Assembly: GCA_042408445.1 (NCBI GenBank)
Contig: JBHORC010000025.1
Span: 1-64,000, forward strand
DNA: 64,000 nucleotides
Direction: 5' to 3'
Source of the DNA: CF-46 sp042408445
GTDB lineage: Bacteria; Chloroflexota; Limnocylindria; Limnocylindrales; CSP1-4
Every line of letters starts with the position of its first letter. Position 1 is the first letter of the stretch. A program made the position numbers and the translations under genes. Positions 51,042 through 60,158 of this stretch are shown here, piece by piece. The notes beneath the pieces were generated by a model. It was given only the letters and a program-made list of their open reading frames with translations, had not been told where the DNA came from and searched no databases.

Positions 51042-51881
51042 CTACTCGATGACGACGCCCGTCAGGTCGTCCGGCGACGGCGGGTACTCCATCTTCAGGT
51101 CGTCCAGGGTGTCGGCGACGATGTCCGCGACCGCGAGGTTCCGGAACCACTTCTTGTTCGACGGGATCACGTGCCAGGGCGCGATGTCGGTCGAGCAGCG
51201 CTCGAGCATCGCCTCGTACGCCGCCACGTAGTCGTCCCACAGCTTCCGCTCGTCGAGGTCCCGCAGGCGGAACTTCCAGCGCTTGTCGGGGTCGTCGAGA
51301 CGCGCCTGGAACCGCTCCTTCTGCTCGTCCCGATCGATCCACAGGAAGAACTTCAGGATCGTCGTGCCCTCGTCGACGAGGAGCCGCTCGAAGTCGTTGA
51401 TCTGGTCGTACCGCTTCGACCAGACGTCCTTCGGCACGAGGTCATGGACGCGGACGACGAGGACGTCCTCGTAGTGGGACCGGTTGAAGATCGAGATCTC
51501 CCCCTTGCCCGGCGTCCGCTGGTGGATCCGCCACAGGTAGTCGTGGGCGAGCTCCACGGGGGTCGGCGCCTTCCACGACGTGACGATGCAGCCCATCGGG
51601 TTGAACGCGGTCATGACGTGCCGGACCGTGCCGTCCTTGCCGGCCGCGTCGATGCCCTGGAGGACGATGAGGACGCGCTGCTTCGCCTCGGCCCACAACC
51701 GGTCCTGGAGGCTCGTCAGCCGCTCGAGCCCCTTCGCCAGGTCCTCGTCCGAGTGGCCCTTCGAGCGGCCGTGCGTCTCCGCCGGATCGATGTCGGCGAG
51801 GCGGACCTTCGCCCCGGGCTCGATCCGGAGCCGCTCGCGGAGGCTGGCGGACCGACGGTTGCGATGGGGCGACGGGCTCAT
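51042..51881 (-). CDS. ppk2: Polyphosphate kinase 2 (PPK2 family)
   Basis: 279 residues from ATG 51881, with an AGAGGTC ribosome binding site 8 nt upstream. It transfers phosphate between polyphosphate and nucleotides. The P-loop domain has Walker A VLQGIDAAGKDGTVRHVM, the lid with RTPGKGEISIFNRSHYEDVL containing the Walker B Asp, and the C-terminal PWHVIPSNKKWFRNLAVAD. The length and single domain suit class I/III PPK2 (NDP or AMP/ADP phosphorylation), the exact class being undecidable by eye. Divergent from the aldehyde dehydrogenase gene. Confidence 0.92.
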   Translation of the reverse strand: MSPSPHRNRRSASLRERLRIEPGAKVRLADIDPAETHGRSKGHSDEDLAKGLERLTSLQDRLWAEAKQRVLIVLQGIDAAGKDGTVRHVMTAFNPMGCIVTSWKAPTPVELAHDYLWRIHQRTPGKGEISIFNRSHYEDVLVVRVHDLVPKDVWSKRYDQINDFERLLVDEGTTILKFFLWIDRDEQKERFQARLDDPDKRWKFRLRDLDERKLWDDYVAAYEAMLERCSTDIAPWHVIPSNKKWFRNLAVADIVADTLDDLKMEYPPSPDDLTGVVIE

Positions 51882-51920
51882 CGGCAGGACCTCTGGACGG
51901 GGCATGGCTCGGACGGTGGC

Positions 51921-51926
51921 TAGAAT
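51921..51926 (+). promoter_or_regulatory. -10 element for the aldehyde dehydrogenase gene
   Basis: TAGAAT, a near-consensus -10, 28 nt before the ATG at 51955, leaving room for the AGGAG ribosome binding site. The 73-nt divergent region with ppk2 contains no other clear motif. Confidence 0.45.
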
Positions 51927-51954
51927 GGCAGAACGATCCGAACCAGGAGCTCTC

Positions 51955-53400
51955 ATGGCCACCGTGACCGGCGCCAAGCCGCATCCGATCTTTCTCGCCG
52001 GCAAGTGGGTCGAATCCGACGATCCCCTCGTCGTATCCAACCCGGCCGATCCGGAGAACCCCGCCGGCGCGACGTTCCATGCGACCGAGGCGCAGTACGA
52101 GGAGGCGGTCGAGGCCGCCGTCGCGGCCTTCGAGGTGACCCGGACGCTGCCCGCCTACGAGCGCGCCGCGATCCTCCGCAACATCAGCTCCGGGATCCGG
52201 GCGCGCCGCGAGGAGCTCGGGCGGTTGCTCGCGCTGGAGGCCGGCAAGCCGATCCGCGATGCGCTCGTGGAGGTGGATCGAGGGGCGCTCACGTTCCGGC
52301 TCGGGGCGGAGGAGGCGGAGCGGATGGTCGGCGAGACGATCCCGCTCGATGTCATGCCCGCGTCCAAGGGCCGGGTCGGGATCACGCGTCGGTTCCCGAT
52401 CGGCCCGATCGCCGGGATCAGCCCGTTCAACTTCCCGCTGAACCTCGCCGCGCACAAGGTCGCGCCGGCGATCGCGACCGGCAACCCGATCGTCCTGAAG
52501 CCGCCGTCCAAGGATCCCCTCACGATGCTCAGCGTCGCGGAGATCATCGAGGAGGCCGGCGCACCGGCCGGCTCGGTGAGCATCCTGCCGATGAGTCGCG
52601 AGCTCGGCGACCGGATGGTCTCGGACGACCGGTTCAAGCTGCTGACGTTCACCGGGAGTCCCTCCGTCGGCTGGCGGATGAAGGAGCGCGCCGGCAAGAA
52701 GAAGGTCGTGCTGGAGCTCGGCGGCAACGCCGGCGTGATCGTCGACAAGAGCGCCGACCTGGACTGGGCCGTCCGACGGACGATCGTCGGGGCGTTCGGC
52801 TACGCCGGTCAGGTCTGCATCAGCGTCCAGCGGATGTTCGTCCACGAGGACATCTGGGACCCGTTCATGACGAAGCTCGTCGAGGGTGCGCGGGTGCTGA
52901 AGCTCGGCGATCCGCTCGACCCCCAGACCGACATCGGCCCGATGGTTGACGAGAACGCCGCATCGCGGACCCAGCGCTGGGTCGACGAGGCGCTCGCCGC
53001 GGGCGGCAAGGCGCTCCTCGGCGGCAAGGCGGACGGGACCTTCTTCCCGCCGACGGTCCTGACGGATGTGCCCACGACCGCGGCCGTCTGCTCGAACGAG
53101 GCCTTCGCGCCGCTCGTCGTCGCGTTCAGGTTCCGCGACATCGGCGACGCGATCCGCGAGGTCAACGACTCGTTCTTCGGGTTGCAGACGGGCATCTTCA
53201 CGAACGAGCTGGACCACGCCTGGAAGGCGTTCAACGAGCTCGAGGTCGGTGGCGTGATCGTCAACGACGTCCCGACGTACCGGGCGGATCACATGCCGTA
53301 TGGTGGCGTCAAGGACTCGGGCATGGGCCGTGAGGGGCTCCGCTGGGCGGTCGAGGACATGACCGAGCTACGGATCATGGTGCTCGCCTGGCCGAGCTGA
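51955..53400 (+). CDS. NAD(P)-dependent aldehyde dehydrogenase
   Basis: 481 residues, ATG after AGGAGCTCTC. Rossmann-type ALDH with substrate/cofactor motif ISPFNFPLNLAAHKVAPAI, KPPSK, the catalytic Glu in LELGGNAGVIV and the nucleophile Cys in GQVCISVQRMFV; the C-terminal PYGGVKDSGMGREG is conserved. The sequence resembles the branch containing lactaldehyde, succinate-semialdehyde and NADP-GAPDH-like enzymes, but the substrate cannot be named. Monocistronic as far as can be seen; converges on the phosphotransferase gene. Confidence 0.92.
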   Translation: MATVTGAKPHPIFLAGKWVESDDPLVVSNPADPENPAGATFHATEAQYEEAVEAAVAAFEVTRTLPAYERAAILRNISSGIRARREELGRLLALEAGKPIRDALVEVDRGALTFRLGAEEAERMVGETIPLDVMPASKGRVGITRRFPIGPIAGISPFNFPLNLAAHKVAPAIATGNPIVLKPPSKDPLTMLSVAEIIEEAGAPAGSVSILPMSRELGDRMVSDDRFKLLTFTGSPSVGWRMKERAGKKKVVLELGGNAGVIVDKSADLDWAVRRTIVGAFGYAGQVCISVQRMFVHEDIWDPFMTKLVEGARVLKLGDPLDPQTDIGPMVDENAASRTQRWVDEALAAGGKALLGGKADGTFFPPTVLTDVPTTAAVCSNEAFAPLVVAFRFRDIGDAIREVNDSFFGLQTGIFTNELDHAWKAFNELEVGGVIVNDVPTYRADHMPYGGVKDSGMGREGLRWAVEDMTELRIMVLAWPS

Positions 53401-53438
53401 CCAGGGGCGCTGCACCGCGCCTCGCCTGAGGGCGCGGG

Positions 53439-54713
53439 TCAGCTCTCCGCGCGGGCGAGCTCCTCGATCGCGGCGATCGGCCCGTCGATGCTCGCCCGGC
53501 GCCAGGCCGGTTCGACGAGCGGTCGCCGGATCCGGTACATCGCCGCGACGACGCGACCTGCCCACCACGCGACGGCGATCGCCTTCAGCTGATCGGCCGT
53601 CGGCATCGTCCCGAGCCGCCGAGTGAAGTAGGGGCCGAGACGGTCCAGCGTGCGCTCGGCACGCCAGAAGCCATCGGTGAACATCAGGCCGAAGTCCGCG
53701 CCGCGGCGCGAACCGTCCGTCGTGGCGAGCACGTTCATCAGGTCGACCCCGGGTGGGCCTCCCTCGTGCCACGTGTCCCAGTCGAACACGCCGCTCAGGC
53801 GGTCGTTCTGGACCAGGAGGTTGTTCAGCCACAGGTCGCCGTGGAGCATCGTCGCCGGCAGCGAGCCCAGCCAGCGGGTGGCGTGATCGCGGATGTCCCG
53901 GAGACGGCCGGCGGCCGCGGGAACGGCCTGGGCGATCGTCTCGAGGTCCTCGTGGAGCGCGCGCGCGGGATCGACCGACTCCGGGAGGGACGCGCAGAAC
54001 TCGACGAGATCGTCGTAGAGGCCGGGCACCAGCCGCCTCGGATGGCTGCCGCCGAGCCTCGTCTCGGTCGTCCACATGGCTCCAGCGGTCGTCCCGCTTG
54101 CGAGCGGCCGGGGAACCCGCTCGACCCCCGCGGCGGCGAGCGCCTCGAGAGCCCGGAACCCGATCATGAGGTCCGTCGGATGTCGGGCGGCCGCGACCCG
54201 CAGCTCGGCAGGGGTCCCGTCGCGCAGTGTCAGGTGGGCGAGTGCGGACCCGTTCCCGCTCGGCCGGAGCTGGACCGTGCCCGGGCTGCCGCCGGCGGCG
54301 AGGACCACCGCATCGATCACCCGCGGGACGGGTCCCGATGTCGTGACCTCGGCGAGCGCGGTGCCGAGCAGAACGGCGCGGATCCGCTGGCGGAGGAAGC
54401 CGGGCCGCACGACCGGGCCCAACCGATGGATCGTGACGTGGGGGTACCGCGGCAGGGCCCGGAGCTGGAGCAGCGCGACCTCGCGGCGGATCGCGGGCAC
54501 GATCGACTCCGGCCCGGGCCGGCGGTTCACCGGGATCCGGCCGAAGACGAGGACGGCCTCGCCCGACGTGGTCGGAAGGGTCCATCGATAGTCCGCCTCC
54601 ACGATCCGGCAGCTCGTCGTGGGATCGGCGGGCGTGTAGAGCGACGCCAGCATCGAGAACGGTGAGGGCAGGACGACGTCCGGCGGTAGCTGCGCAACCC
54701 CCTCGTCCGACAT
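53439..54713 (-). CDS. Aminoglycoside-phosphotransferase-fold kinase with extra N-terminal domain
   Basis: 424 residues. The C-terminal 260 residues have the APH/choline-kinase fold with the catalytic Brenner motif MLHGDLWLNNLLVQ (about residue 284) and the Mg-binding GVFDWDTWHEGG. The N-terminal 150 residues form an additional domain with WTLPTTSGEAVLVFGRIP and RREVALLQLRALPRYPHVTI, not part of the kinase. Position 2 nt after the flippase gene suggests a role in surface glycan or lipid-linked sugar metabolism and not antibiotic resistance; substrate unknown. Confidence 0.82.
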   Translation of the reverse strand: MSDEGVAQLPPDVVLPSPFSMLASLYTPADPTTSCRIVEADYRWTLPTTSGEAVLVFGRIPVNRRPGPESIVPAIRREVALLQLRALPRYPHVTIHRLGPVVRPGFLRQRIRAVLLGTALAEVTTSGPVPRVIDAVVLAAGGSPGTVQLRPSGNGSALAHLTLRDGTPAELRVAAARHPTDLMIGFRALEALAAAGVERVPRPLASGTTAGAMWTTETRLGGSHPRRLVPGLYDDLVEFCASLPESVDPARALHEDLETIAQAVPAAAGRLRDIRDHATRWLGSLPATMLHGDLWLNNLLVQNDRLSGVFDWDTWHEGGPPGVDLMNVLATTDGSRRGADFGLMFTDGFWRAERTLDRLGPYFTRRLGTMPTADQLKAIAVAWWAGRVVAAMYRIRRPLVEPAWRRASIDGPIAAIEELARAES

Positions 54714-54715
54714 CC

Positions 54716-56341
54716 TCACGTCGCGTCCTCGCGCGGTCGCTCCTGGAAGAGCCGGCGGACGATCCCGAACCGCATCAGCTCCGGGTACACCTCGCCCACG
54801 TGCAGGGCGTGGCGGTTCACGCCGAGGACGGCGAGCGACACGACCCCGGCAACCGCGACGCCGACGAAGAGGTTCGGATGGACGAGCAGGGCAAACACGC
54901 AGAGCGCGACGGCCGCAACCACGATCGACGCGTAGGCGGTGAGGTATCGCCGATCGAACGCCCGGACGGTGGTTCGCGACCGCATTCCCCATTGGTACAG
55001 CACGTTCTGCAGGATGAGGCTGCCGGTTGTCGCGACGGCCGCCCCGATCGCCCCGTACTGGCGGATCAGGACCACGCTTGCGATCACGCTCAGGACCGCG
55101 ACGGAGCCGTCCGTCGCGACCATGTACCGGACGCGCCCGAACACCCGCAGGAGCAGTGAGTTGAAGCCGAAGGCAGCGTTCGCGTAGTAGCCGATGACGA
55201 GGATGCTCAGGACGAGGCCGCTGTCGCGGTAGCGGTCGCCGAACAGGAAGACCGAGACCGGCTCCGAGAACGCGAGGCCCACCGCGAAGACCGGGAACGA
55301 CAGGATCGCGATCCACACCGCCGTCTGCCAGTAGAGGTTGTTCAGCTCCTTGTGGTCGCGCCGCGCGAACAGCCGTGACGCGCCCGGCGTGAAGACGAAC
55401 CGGAAGCTCGTCGAGACGAAGATCGTCTGGATCGCGATCGGCAGGACGGCGCGGTAGTCCGCCACCTCCCGGGCGTCGCGGAAGAACTGCAGGAGGATGA
55501 TCGTCAGCGAGTTCCGGAGCACGAACACGAGGTCGGACGCGAGCAGCGGGATGCTGAACGAGAACAGCTCCCGGAACGGCAGCTTGATCGTCCGCCGGTT
55601 CAGGTGCTCGGTCAGCCCCTGGCGAACGAGCAGCCGGACGAGCGACGACCCGTAGATCAGGATCCCGAGCGCCGTCGCCAGGACGTAGCCGGCCGCGAGG
55701 ACCCGCAGCCCATTCGAGCTGATCACGAGGAAGATCACGACGCTCAGCTCGAGGACCGGGGCGAAGACGTAGCGCCGGAAGAAGATCGCCCGCGGCGTCC
55801 CGAAGCTTGCGAACATCGCGATCAGCAGGCTGTCGAGCGCCTGCAGCGGGGCGAGCGCGATCATGATGAGCAGGACGGTGACGGCCGCGTCGTCGCCGAG
55901 CAGCCTCCCGACGACGTCGTGGCCGAGCTCGACCGCGAGGATCATCCCGAGACCGATCGTCAGAACCGTCCCGAAGACGATCGCGATCGTCCCCCACATC
56001 CGGTCGTAGTCGCGGTGCTCCTGGTAGATCGGCGCGAAGCGACCGACCGTCCGCTCCAGGCCGAGCAGACAGGCGGTCGTCCCGATCGCGACGATCGACA
56101 GGACGAAGGCGAACGTCCCGTAGTCGGTCTTCGACAGGTGCCGGACGATCAGGACCTGGGTGATGAAATCGAGCGACAGGCCCAGGATCCGGCCGAACAG
56201 CAGCAGGCTGGAGCCACGGATGTGGCGGACGTTCGCGGACTGGTTCTCGGCTGACCCTGCCGGCGAAGCCTCGGCGGGTGGCGCAGCGGCGCCAGCCGAC
56301 GCTGCGGCTGGCCCCCGCACCTCGGTGGGTTGGGAGGACAT
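54716..56341 (-). CDS. Polysaccharide flippase (Wzx/MOP superfamily)
   Basis: 541 residues with about 14 hydrophobic helices. The polysaccharide-synthesis flippase start LLLFGRILGLSLDFITQVLI, HLSKTDYGTFAFVLSIVAIG and LGLERTVGRFAPIYQEHRDY are typical of the MOP/MVF family that moves lipid-linked glycans across the membrane. The first 30 residues are an Ala/Pro-rich tail. ATG 56341 follows GGAG at 5 nt. With the downstream phosphotransferase and the upstream lyase-like gene it forms a minus-strand surface-glycan group; no glycosyltransferases are in view. Confidence 0.88.
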   Translation of the reverse strand: MSSQPTEVRGPAAASAGAAAPPAEASPAGSAENQSANVRHIRGSSLLLFGRILGLSLDFITQVLIVRHLSKTDYGTFAFVLSIVAIGTTACLLGLERTVGRFAPIYQEHRDYDRMWGTIAIVFGTVLTIGLGMILAVELGHDVVGRLLGDDAAVTVLLIMIALAPLQALDSLLIAMFASFGTPRAIFFRRYVFAPVLELSVVIFLVISSNGLRVLAAGYVLATALGILIYGSSLVRLLVRQGLTEHLNRRTIKLPFRELFSFSIPLLASDLVFVLRNSLTIILLQFFRDAREVADYRAVLPIAIQTIFVSTSFRFVFTPGASRLFARRDHKELNNLYWQTAVWIAILSFPVFAVGLAFSEPVSVFLFGDRYRDSGLVLSILVIGYYANAAFGFNSLLLRVFGRVRYMVATDGSVAVLSVIASVVLIRQYGAIGAAVATTGSLILQNVLYQWGMRSRTTVRAFDRRYLTAYASIVVAAVALCVFALLVHPNLFVGVAVAGVVSLAVLGVNRHALHVGEVYPELMRFGIVRRLFQERPREDAT

Positions 56342-56539
56342 CGATCTCCGGTCGAGCGCGTGGATGGGCAGAAGAACGATCGTTGAGGGCGCCCGCCACG
56401 ATACAGGACGACGCGGACGAGAGGCTTCCCTCCCACGGGCTCGACGGTGCTGGTCGGCAACGCAGGCGGCCGCTGCGTGCGCCGTCGGGCGGGACGCCCG
56501 GGACCCCCGCGGGCTCCGCAGAGAACCCCTGGAGACGAA

Positions 56540-56570
56540 ACGACGGCGGGCCCGGAGGACCCGCCGTCGT
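56540..56570 (-). terminator. Terminator after the lyase-like gene
   Basis: Perfect 11-bp stem (ACGACGGCGGG / CCCGCCGTCGT) with a 9-nt loop, 21 nt beyond the stop of the lyase-like gene. On the minus strand it is followed by TTTCGTC. It separates that gene from the flippase unit; the rest of 56342-56590 is featureless. Confidence 0.7.
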
Positions 56571-56590
56571 CGCTGAAGCTGCTGCTGGGA

Positions 56591-58663
56591 CTAGCCGGCC
56601 GAGAGGACCTCGAGCTCATCGATCGCCACCGTCGGCCGCCCGGTCGTCCCGGCGGCCTTGATGACGAGCGTGTGCGTCCCCGAGGTCATGTTCCGGCTGA
56701 AGATCACCCGGCGCGCCGCGAAGGTCGAGGCGTACTGGTCGACGACCGCGACGAGCGTCCCATCGAGGTAGACCCGCGACTTGCCACGACCCGGGCCCTG
56801 CGGCCCGATCCAGCTCACCGAGGTCCCGACGAACCGGAGGGTCGAGACCCCCGTGGACGTCCGGGTGAAGTGGGCCTTTCCGCCGAGGTACGAGGCCGAG
56901 CCGGCGACACCCCACGTTCCGCGCCAGCCGATGCCCGGAGAGGCATCACTGACGAGGCCGACGTGCCGCGGCCCGACGGTCTTCCACGGACTCGCCCGGC
57001 CGGCGAGGTCCACGGCCCGCACCCGGTAGATGTACTCGTGACCCGGTGTGAGCGTGCTCCACCGGGACGTTGCCTTTGCCGACGGCAGCGGCAACGCGAC
57101 GTACGCCTTGCCATCGACGCTGATCTGGAGCTCGAAGCGGCGGAGGCCGTTGTGCGAGCTCGCGAGCGACCATCGGACGAGGACCGGCACGGTCGTCGTC
57201 GGGATCGTCGCCGACGGGTAGAGACCGATCGAGGGCGCGCCCACGACAGGCGGGGTCGTCGACGTCGTTCCGCCGGAACCCGTGCTCCCGCCGCTGCCAC
57301 CGGAGCCGCCGGAGCCACCGCTTCCGCCGGAGCTACCGCCACCGCCGGACGTCGGCGCCTTGCCACCGCCGTACAGCCAGTCGGTGAATCCGATCCCGCG
57401 GCCGAGGCCGGAAGCCTTGGTCGGGAGGGACGTCCCGTACCGGGCGTTGAGGAGCCACGGCATCTGGCGACTCGCCTGGGTCTCGTTCCAGCCGGTGCCG
57501 CCAGAGGCGCCGGACCGGCTGATGATCGCCGCCGCCCGTTCGAGCGCCTTGCCCGACCAGGACCACGCGTCCGGATAGCCGTTCCGGTAGAGCAGCTCGA
57601 CCTGGAGGCCGGTGCCCTGGAGCGACTCGAGCTGGTACGGGATCGCGGGATCCCGCGGCGGCCACTGGAGCATGCCGCCCCGGCTCATGTCCGACGCGAA
57701 GCCGCCGTCGAGGTTGACGCCGCTCCTGGAGCAGGACGGGTTCTCCGGCAGGTAGTTCGACGCGCTCGCAGAACAGCTCCACGAGAGATCCGCGGAGTCG
57801 ACATTCGAGCCGTCGAACGCATACGCCGCGCGATCGCCCAGGAATCCCTGGGTCACCCGTGCAGCCACGGCCAGGTCGGCCTTGTCGCCGAGATAGAGAT
57901 CCGCCGCGATCCGCGCCGCGCCGGCATACGCGCCCCAGTTGTTCGGGGCGACGTCGTGCGTCACGACGAGCGAGTAGCGGGTGGAATGGCCACCGATGTT
58001 CTTCGCCCGGATGCCCGTGAGCCAGGTCCGGAACGTCGCATCATCGGTGCCGGCCAGGTCGGCGAGGTCCGCCGCCAGGACGTACGCGGTCAGCTGGCGA
58101 CCGAGCGCGAGCGCGGCGTTGTTGCAACCGACGCGTTGGGTCGGGATCGCCGCCATCACGCCGGCGCGTGCCTTGGCGCCGTAGGACGCCACACCGGTCC
58201 GCGCGTAGACGAGCGCGGCCGCGAGCGTGTACAGGTGGTGCTTGCTGTCCTGGTTGCAGAGGTTCGGGACCGGGAACGAGGTATCCGCGGTGGCCTTGAC
58301 CTCGTCCCAGGCAGCTCCGCTCGTCGGGAGCGCCATGAGCTCCGCGCGCGGCATCAGGATGTAGGTCGACGCAGCAGTGGCCGATTGGGTGGCCGGGGTT
58401 CCTCCGCCGCCAAGGGCGACGACCGCGATCACCGCGACGATCATCCAGCGCATCCGAGTGCGGGTGAATCGCCGTCGGCCGCCCGCTTCGGGGTCAGGGA
58501 TCGGCAGCCGCGGGCGGGAGCCCGGCGGTCGGCGTGCCAGCGGGTTCGGCGCGATCGAGATGACGCTCGTGTTCGTCGGTCGCTCGAACGTCAACGGGGT
58601 GACCGGAGTGACGGTGCTGTGTCGGCCAGACGTCCGCTGGACGCCGTTCTTCACCGATCCCAT
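56591..58663 (-). CDS. Exported alginate-lyase-like protein with FnIII and carbohydrate-binding-type domains
   Basis: 690 residues from ATG 58663 (GAGAGGAG ribosome binding site). A 70-residue basic N-terminus precedes a hydrophobic export segment (MIVAVIAVVALGGGG, about 74-88); an ATG at 58453 would give a classical signal peptide but lacks a ribosome binding site. Residues about 100-430 resemble the alpha-toroid of alginate-lyase-type polysaccharide lyases (VVTHDVAPNNWGAYAGAARI; GGMLQWPPRDPAIPYQLES). A Gly-Ser linker (about 433-462), an FnIII domain (about 475-565) and a C-terminal beta domain with RFVGTSVSWIGPQGPGRGKS complete it. Probably degrades or binds a surface polysaccharide; the lyase activity is not proven by visible catalytic residues. 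Confidence 0.78.
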   Translation of the reverse strand: MGSVKNGVQRTSGRHSTVTPVTPLTFERPTNTSVISIAPNPLARRPPGSRPRLPIPDPEAGGRRRFTRTRMRWMIVAVIAVVALGGGGTPATQSATAASTYILMPRAELMALPTSGAAWDEVKATADTSFPVPNLCNQDSKHHLYTLAAALVYARTGVASYGAKARAGVMAAIPTQRVGCNNAALALGRQLTAYVLAADLADLAGTDDATFRTWLTGIRAKNIGGHSTRYSLVVTHDVAPNNWGAYAGAARIAADLYLGDKADLAVAARVTQGFLGDRAAYAFDGSNVDSADLSWSCSASASNYLPENPSCSRSGVNLDGGFASDMSRGGMLQWPPRDPAIPYQLESLQGTGLQVELLYRNGYPDAWSWSGKALERAAAIISRSGASGGTGWNETQASRQMPWLLNARYGTSLPTKASGLGRGIGFTDWLYGGGKAPTSGGGGSSGGSGGSGGSGGSGGSTGSGGTTSTTPPVVGAPSIGLYPSATIPTTTVPVLVRWSLASSHNGLRRFELQISVDGKAYVALPLPSAKATSRWSTLTPGHEYIYRVRAVDLAGRASPWKTVGPRHVGLVSDASPGIGWRGTWGVAGSASYLGGKAHFTRTSTGVSTLRFVGTSVSWIGPQGPGRGKSRVYLDGTLVAVVDQYASTFAARRVIFSRNMTSGTHTLVIKAAGTTGRPTVAIDELEVLSAG

Positions 58664-58976
58664 CGTGCTCCTCTCTACCAGATCGCCGCCTGGGGACGAC
58701 GAACGCAGGCTGGGGCGAAGACGACGGAGCGCTTCGCCGTGGCTCGGGGCGCTTGGGGTGACGCCCTGGTCCTGACTGTCGGTGCGACCCGCGGCTGACG
58801 GCTTGATGTGGGGACCGCGCCTGGGGAAGGTCGCCGGGACAGGAGGATCGCCGCATTGTGCACCCCGGAGCGCCCCGCTGCACCCCGGAATCGACCAGAC
58901 CCCACCGAACTGCCCGATCGTCCCGGGGTCCGCGACGCTGTTGCCGCCACGCCACACCGGGGCGCGAGACTGCGGC
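58664..58976. other. 313-nt divergent intergenic region with an 11-bp direct repeat
   Basis: Lies between the divergently transcribed lyase-like and acyl-CoA dehydrogenase genes. TGCACCCCGGA occurs exactly at 58859-58869 and 58879-58889, spaced 20 bp (two helical turns), a layout typical of a regulator binding side by side. No other feature seen. Confidence 0.55.
58859..58889. promoter_or_regulatory. Candidate operator: paired TGCACCCCGGA boxes
   Basis: Two identical 11-bp boxes in direct orientation with 20-bp periodicity, about 90-120 nt before the acyl-CoA dehydrogenase start. Regulator unknown. Confidence 0.4.
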
Positions 58977-60158
58977 GTGGATTTCCGGCTCTCTCCCGCC
59001 GAGCTCGACCTTCAGGCCCGGGCCCGGTCGTATGTTCGCGACGTGCTCCAACCGGTCGAGGCGGAGTTCGAGCGGGCCGGCGGGCGGCTGCCGGCGAACG
59101 TCCGCGACGAGCTGAAGCGGGCGGCGATCGCCGCAGGTCTCGAGGGGGGGTCCCTGCCGCGTGACGTCGGCGGCAAGGGCTGGACGGTCCTCGAGCAGGT
59201 CGTCGTCCACGAGCAGCTGGGCCAGGCGACCGGCGGCCTCTGGTCGTTCATCCCGGGCGCGTACAACGTTCTGGCCCGGGCGGACCCCGAGCAGCGGATG
59301 CGCTACCTCGAGCCGAGCCTCCGGGGCGAGCGTTTTGGCAGCTATGCGATCACCGAGCCGACGGCCGGATCCGACGCGCGGACACTGACCGCCACCGCGG
59401 TTCGCGACCCGGGCACCGGCGAGTACGTCCTGAACGGCGAGAAGTGGTTCGTCACCGGGCCGCCGGACGAGACGGACTTCATGATCGTCCACGTCCTCGT
59501 CGTCGAGCACGGGACGGATCCCCAGCCGACGCTCTTCCTCGTCGACTACGACACGCCGGGTGTCACGCTGAAGCACGACCCGGACTACACGCACACGTTC
59601 GCGGACCGTCACCCCCAGTTCCTGCTGACTGACGTGCGCGTGCCCGCGTCCGCGATCCTGGGCGGCCTCGGCCGGGCGGACGCCCTGACGAACGAATGGT
59701 TCGTCGAGGAGCGGATCCACATCGGCGCCCGCTGCGCCGGCGCGATGGAGCGGCTGCTCGGCCTCGGCGTCGAGTGGGCGACAAGCCGCGTCCAGTTCGG
59801 ACAGCGGATCTTCGACTTCCAGGGCGTGTCGTTCCCGCTCGCCGACTCGGCCGCCGACGCCGCCGCGGCGCGGCTCCTCACCCGTGAGGCGGCCGCGCTC
59901 GCCGACGCGGGCGCGGATCCGAAGGTCGTCCACGCTCGCGCGTCACTGGCGAAGCTTTTCGCCTCCGAAGCGGCGTGGCGTTGCGCGGACCGCGTCGTCC
60001 AGGTGTTCGGCGGTCGCGGCTACATGCGCGAGTTCCCGGCCGAGCGGTACCTCCGGGAGCTCCGTGTCGATCGCATCTGGGAAGGCACCTCGGAGATCCA
60101 GCGCCTGATCATCGGCCGCGCACTCGAGAAGCGCGGCGTCGGGCAGGTCGTCGGGTGA
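58977..60158 (+). CDS. Acyl-CoA dehydrogenase
   Basis: 393 residues from GTG 58977; FAD enzyme that introduces a 2,3 double bond into acyl-CoA. N-terminal helical domain, then the flavin-binding YAITEPTAGSDARTLTATAV, the middle beta domain (VLNGEKWFVTG) and the C-terminal helices with VQVFGGRGYMREFPAERYLR and RIWEGTSEIQRLIIGRAL, the position of the catalytic base in short/medium-chain enzymes. Chain length unknown. The TGA overlaps the GTG of the acyl-CoA synthetase, so three enzymes of acyl-CoA metabolism are co-translated. Confidence 0.92.
   Translation: MDFRLSPAELDLQARARSYVRDVLQPVEAEFERAGGRLPANVRDELKRAAIAAGLEGGSLPRDVGGKGWTVLEQVVVHEQLGQATGGLWSFIPGAYNVLARADPEQRMRYLEPSLRGERFGSYAITEPTAGSDARTLTATAVRDPGTGEYVLNGEKWFVTGPPDETDFMIVHVLVVEHGTDPQPTLFLVDYDTPGVTLKHDPDYTHTFADRHPQFLLTDVRVPASAILGGLGRADALTNEWFVEERIHIGARCAGAMERLLGLGVEWATSRVQFGQRIFDFQGVSFPLADSAADAAAARLLTREAAALADAGADPKVVHARASLAKLFASEAAWRCADRVVQVFGGRGYMREFPAERYLRELRVDRIWEGTSEIQRLIIGRALEKRGVGQVVG

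Noticed and set aside
53439..54713. Aminoglycoside resistance gene
   Set aside because: The APH fold is shared by many kinases; the extra N-terminal domain and coupling to a flippase gene do not support antibiotic resistance.
53439..56399. A single 986-codon minus-strand frame covering kinase and flippase
   Set aside because: The C-terminal 424 codons are the real kinase gene (own ATG at 54713); the upstream part is an off-frame reading of the flippase gene.
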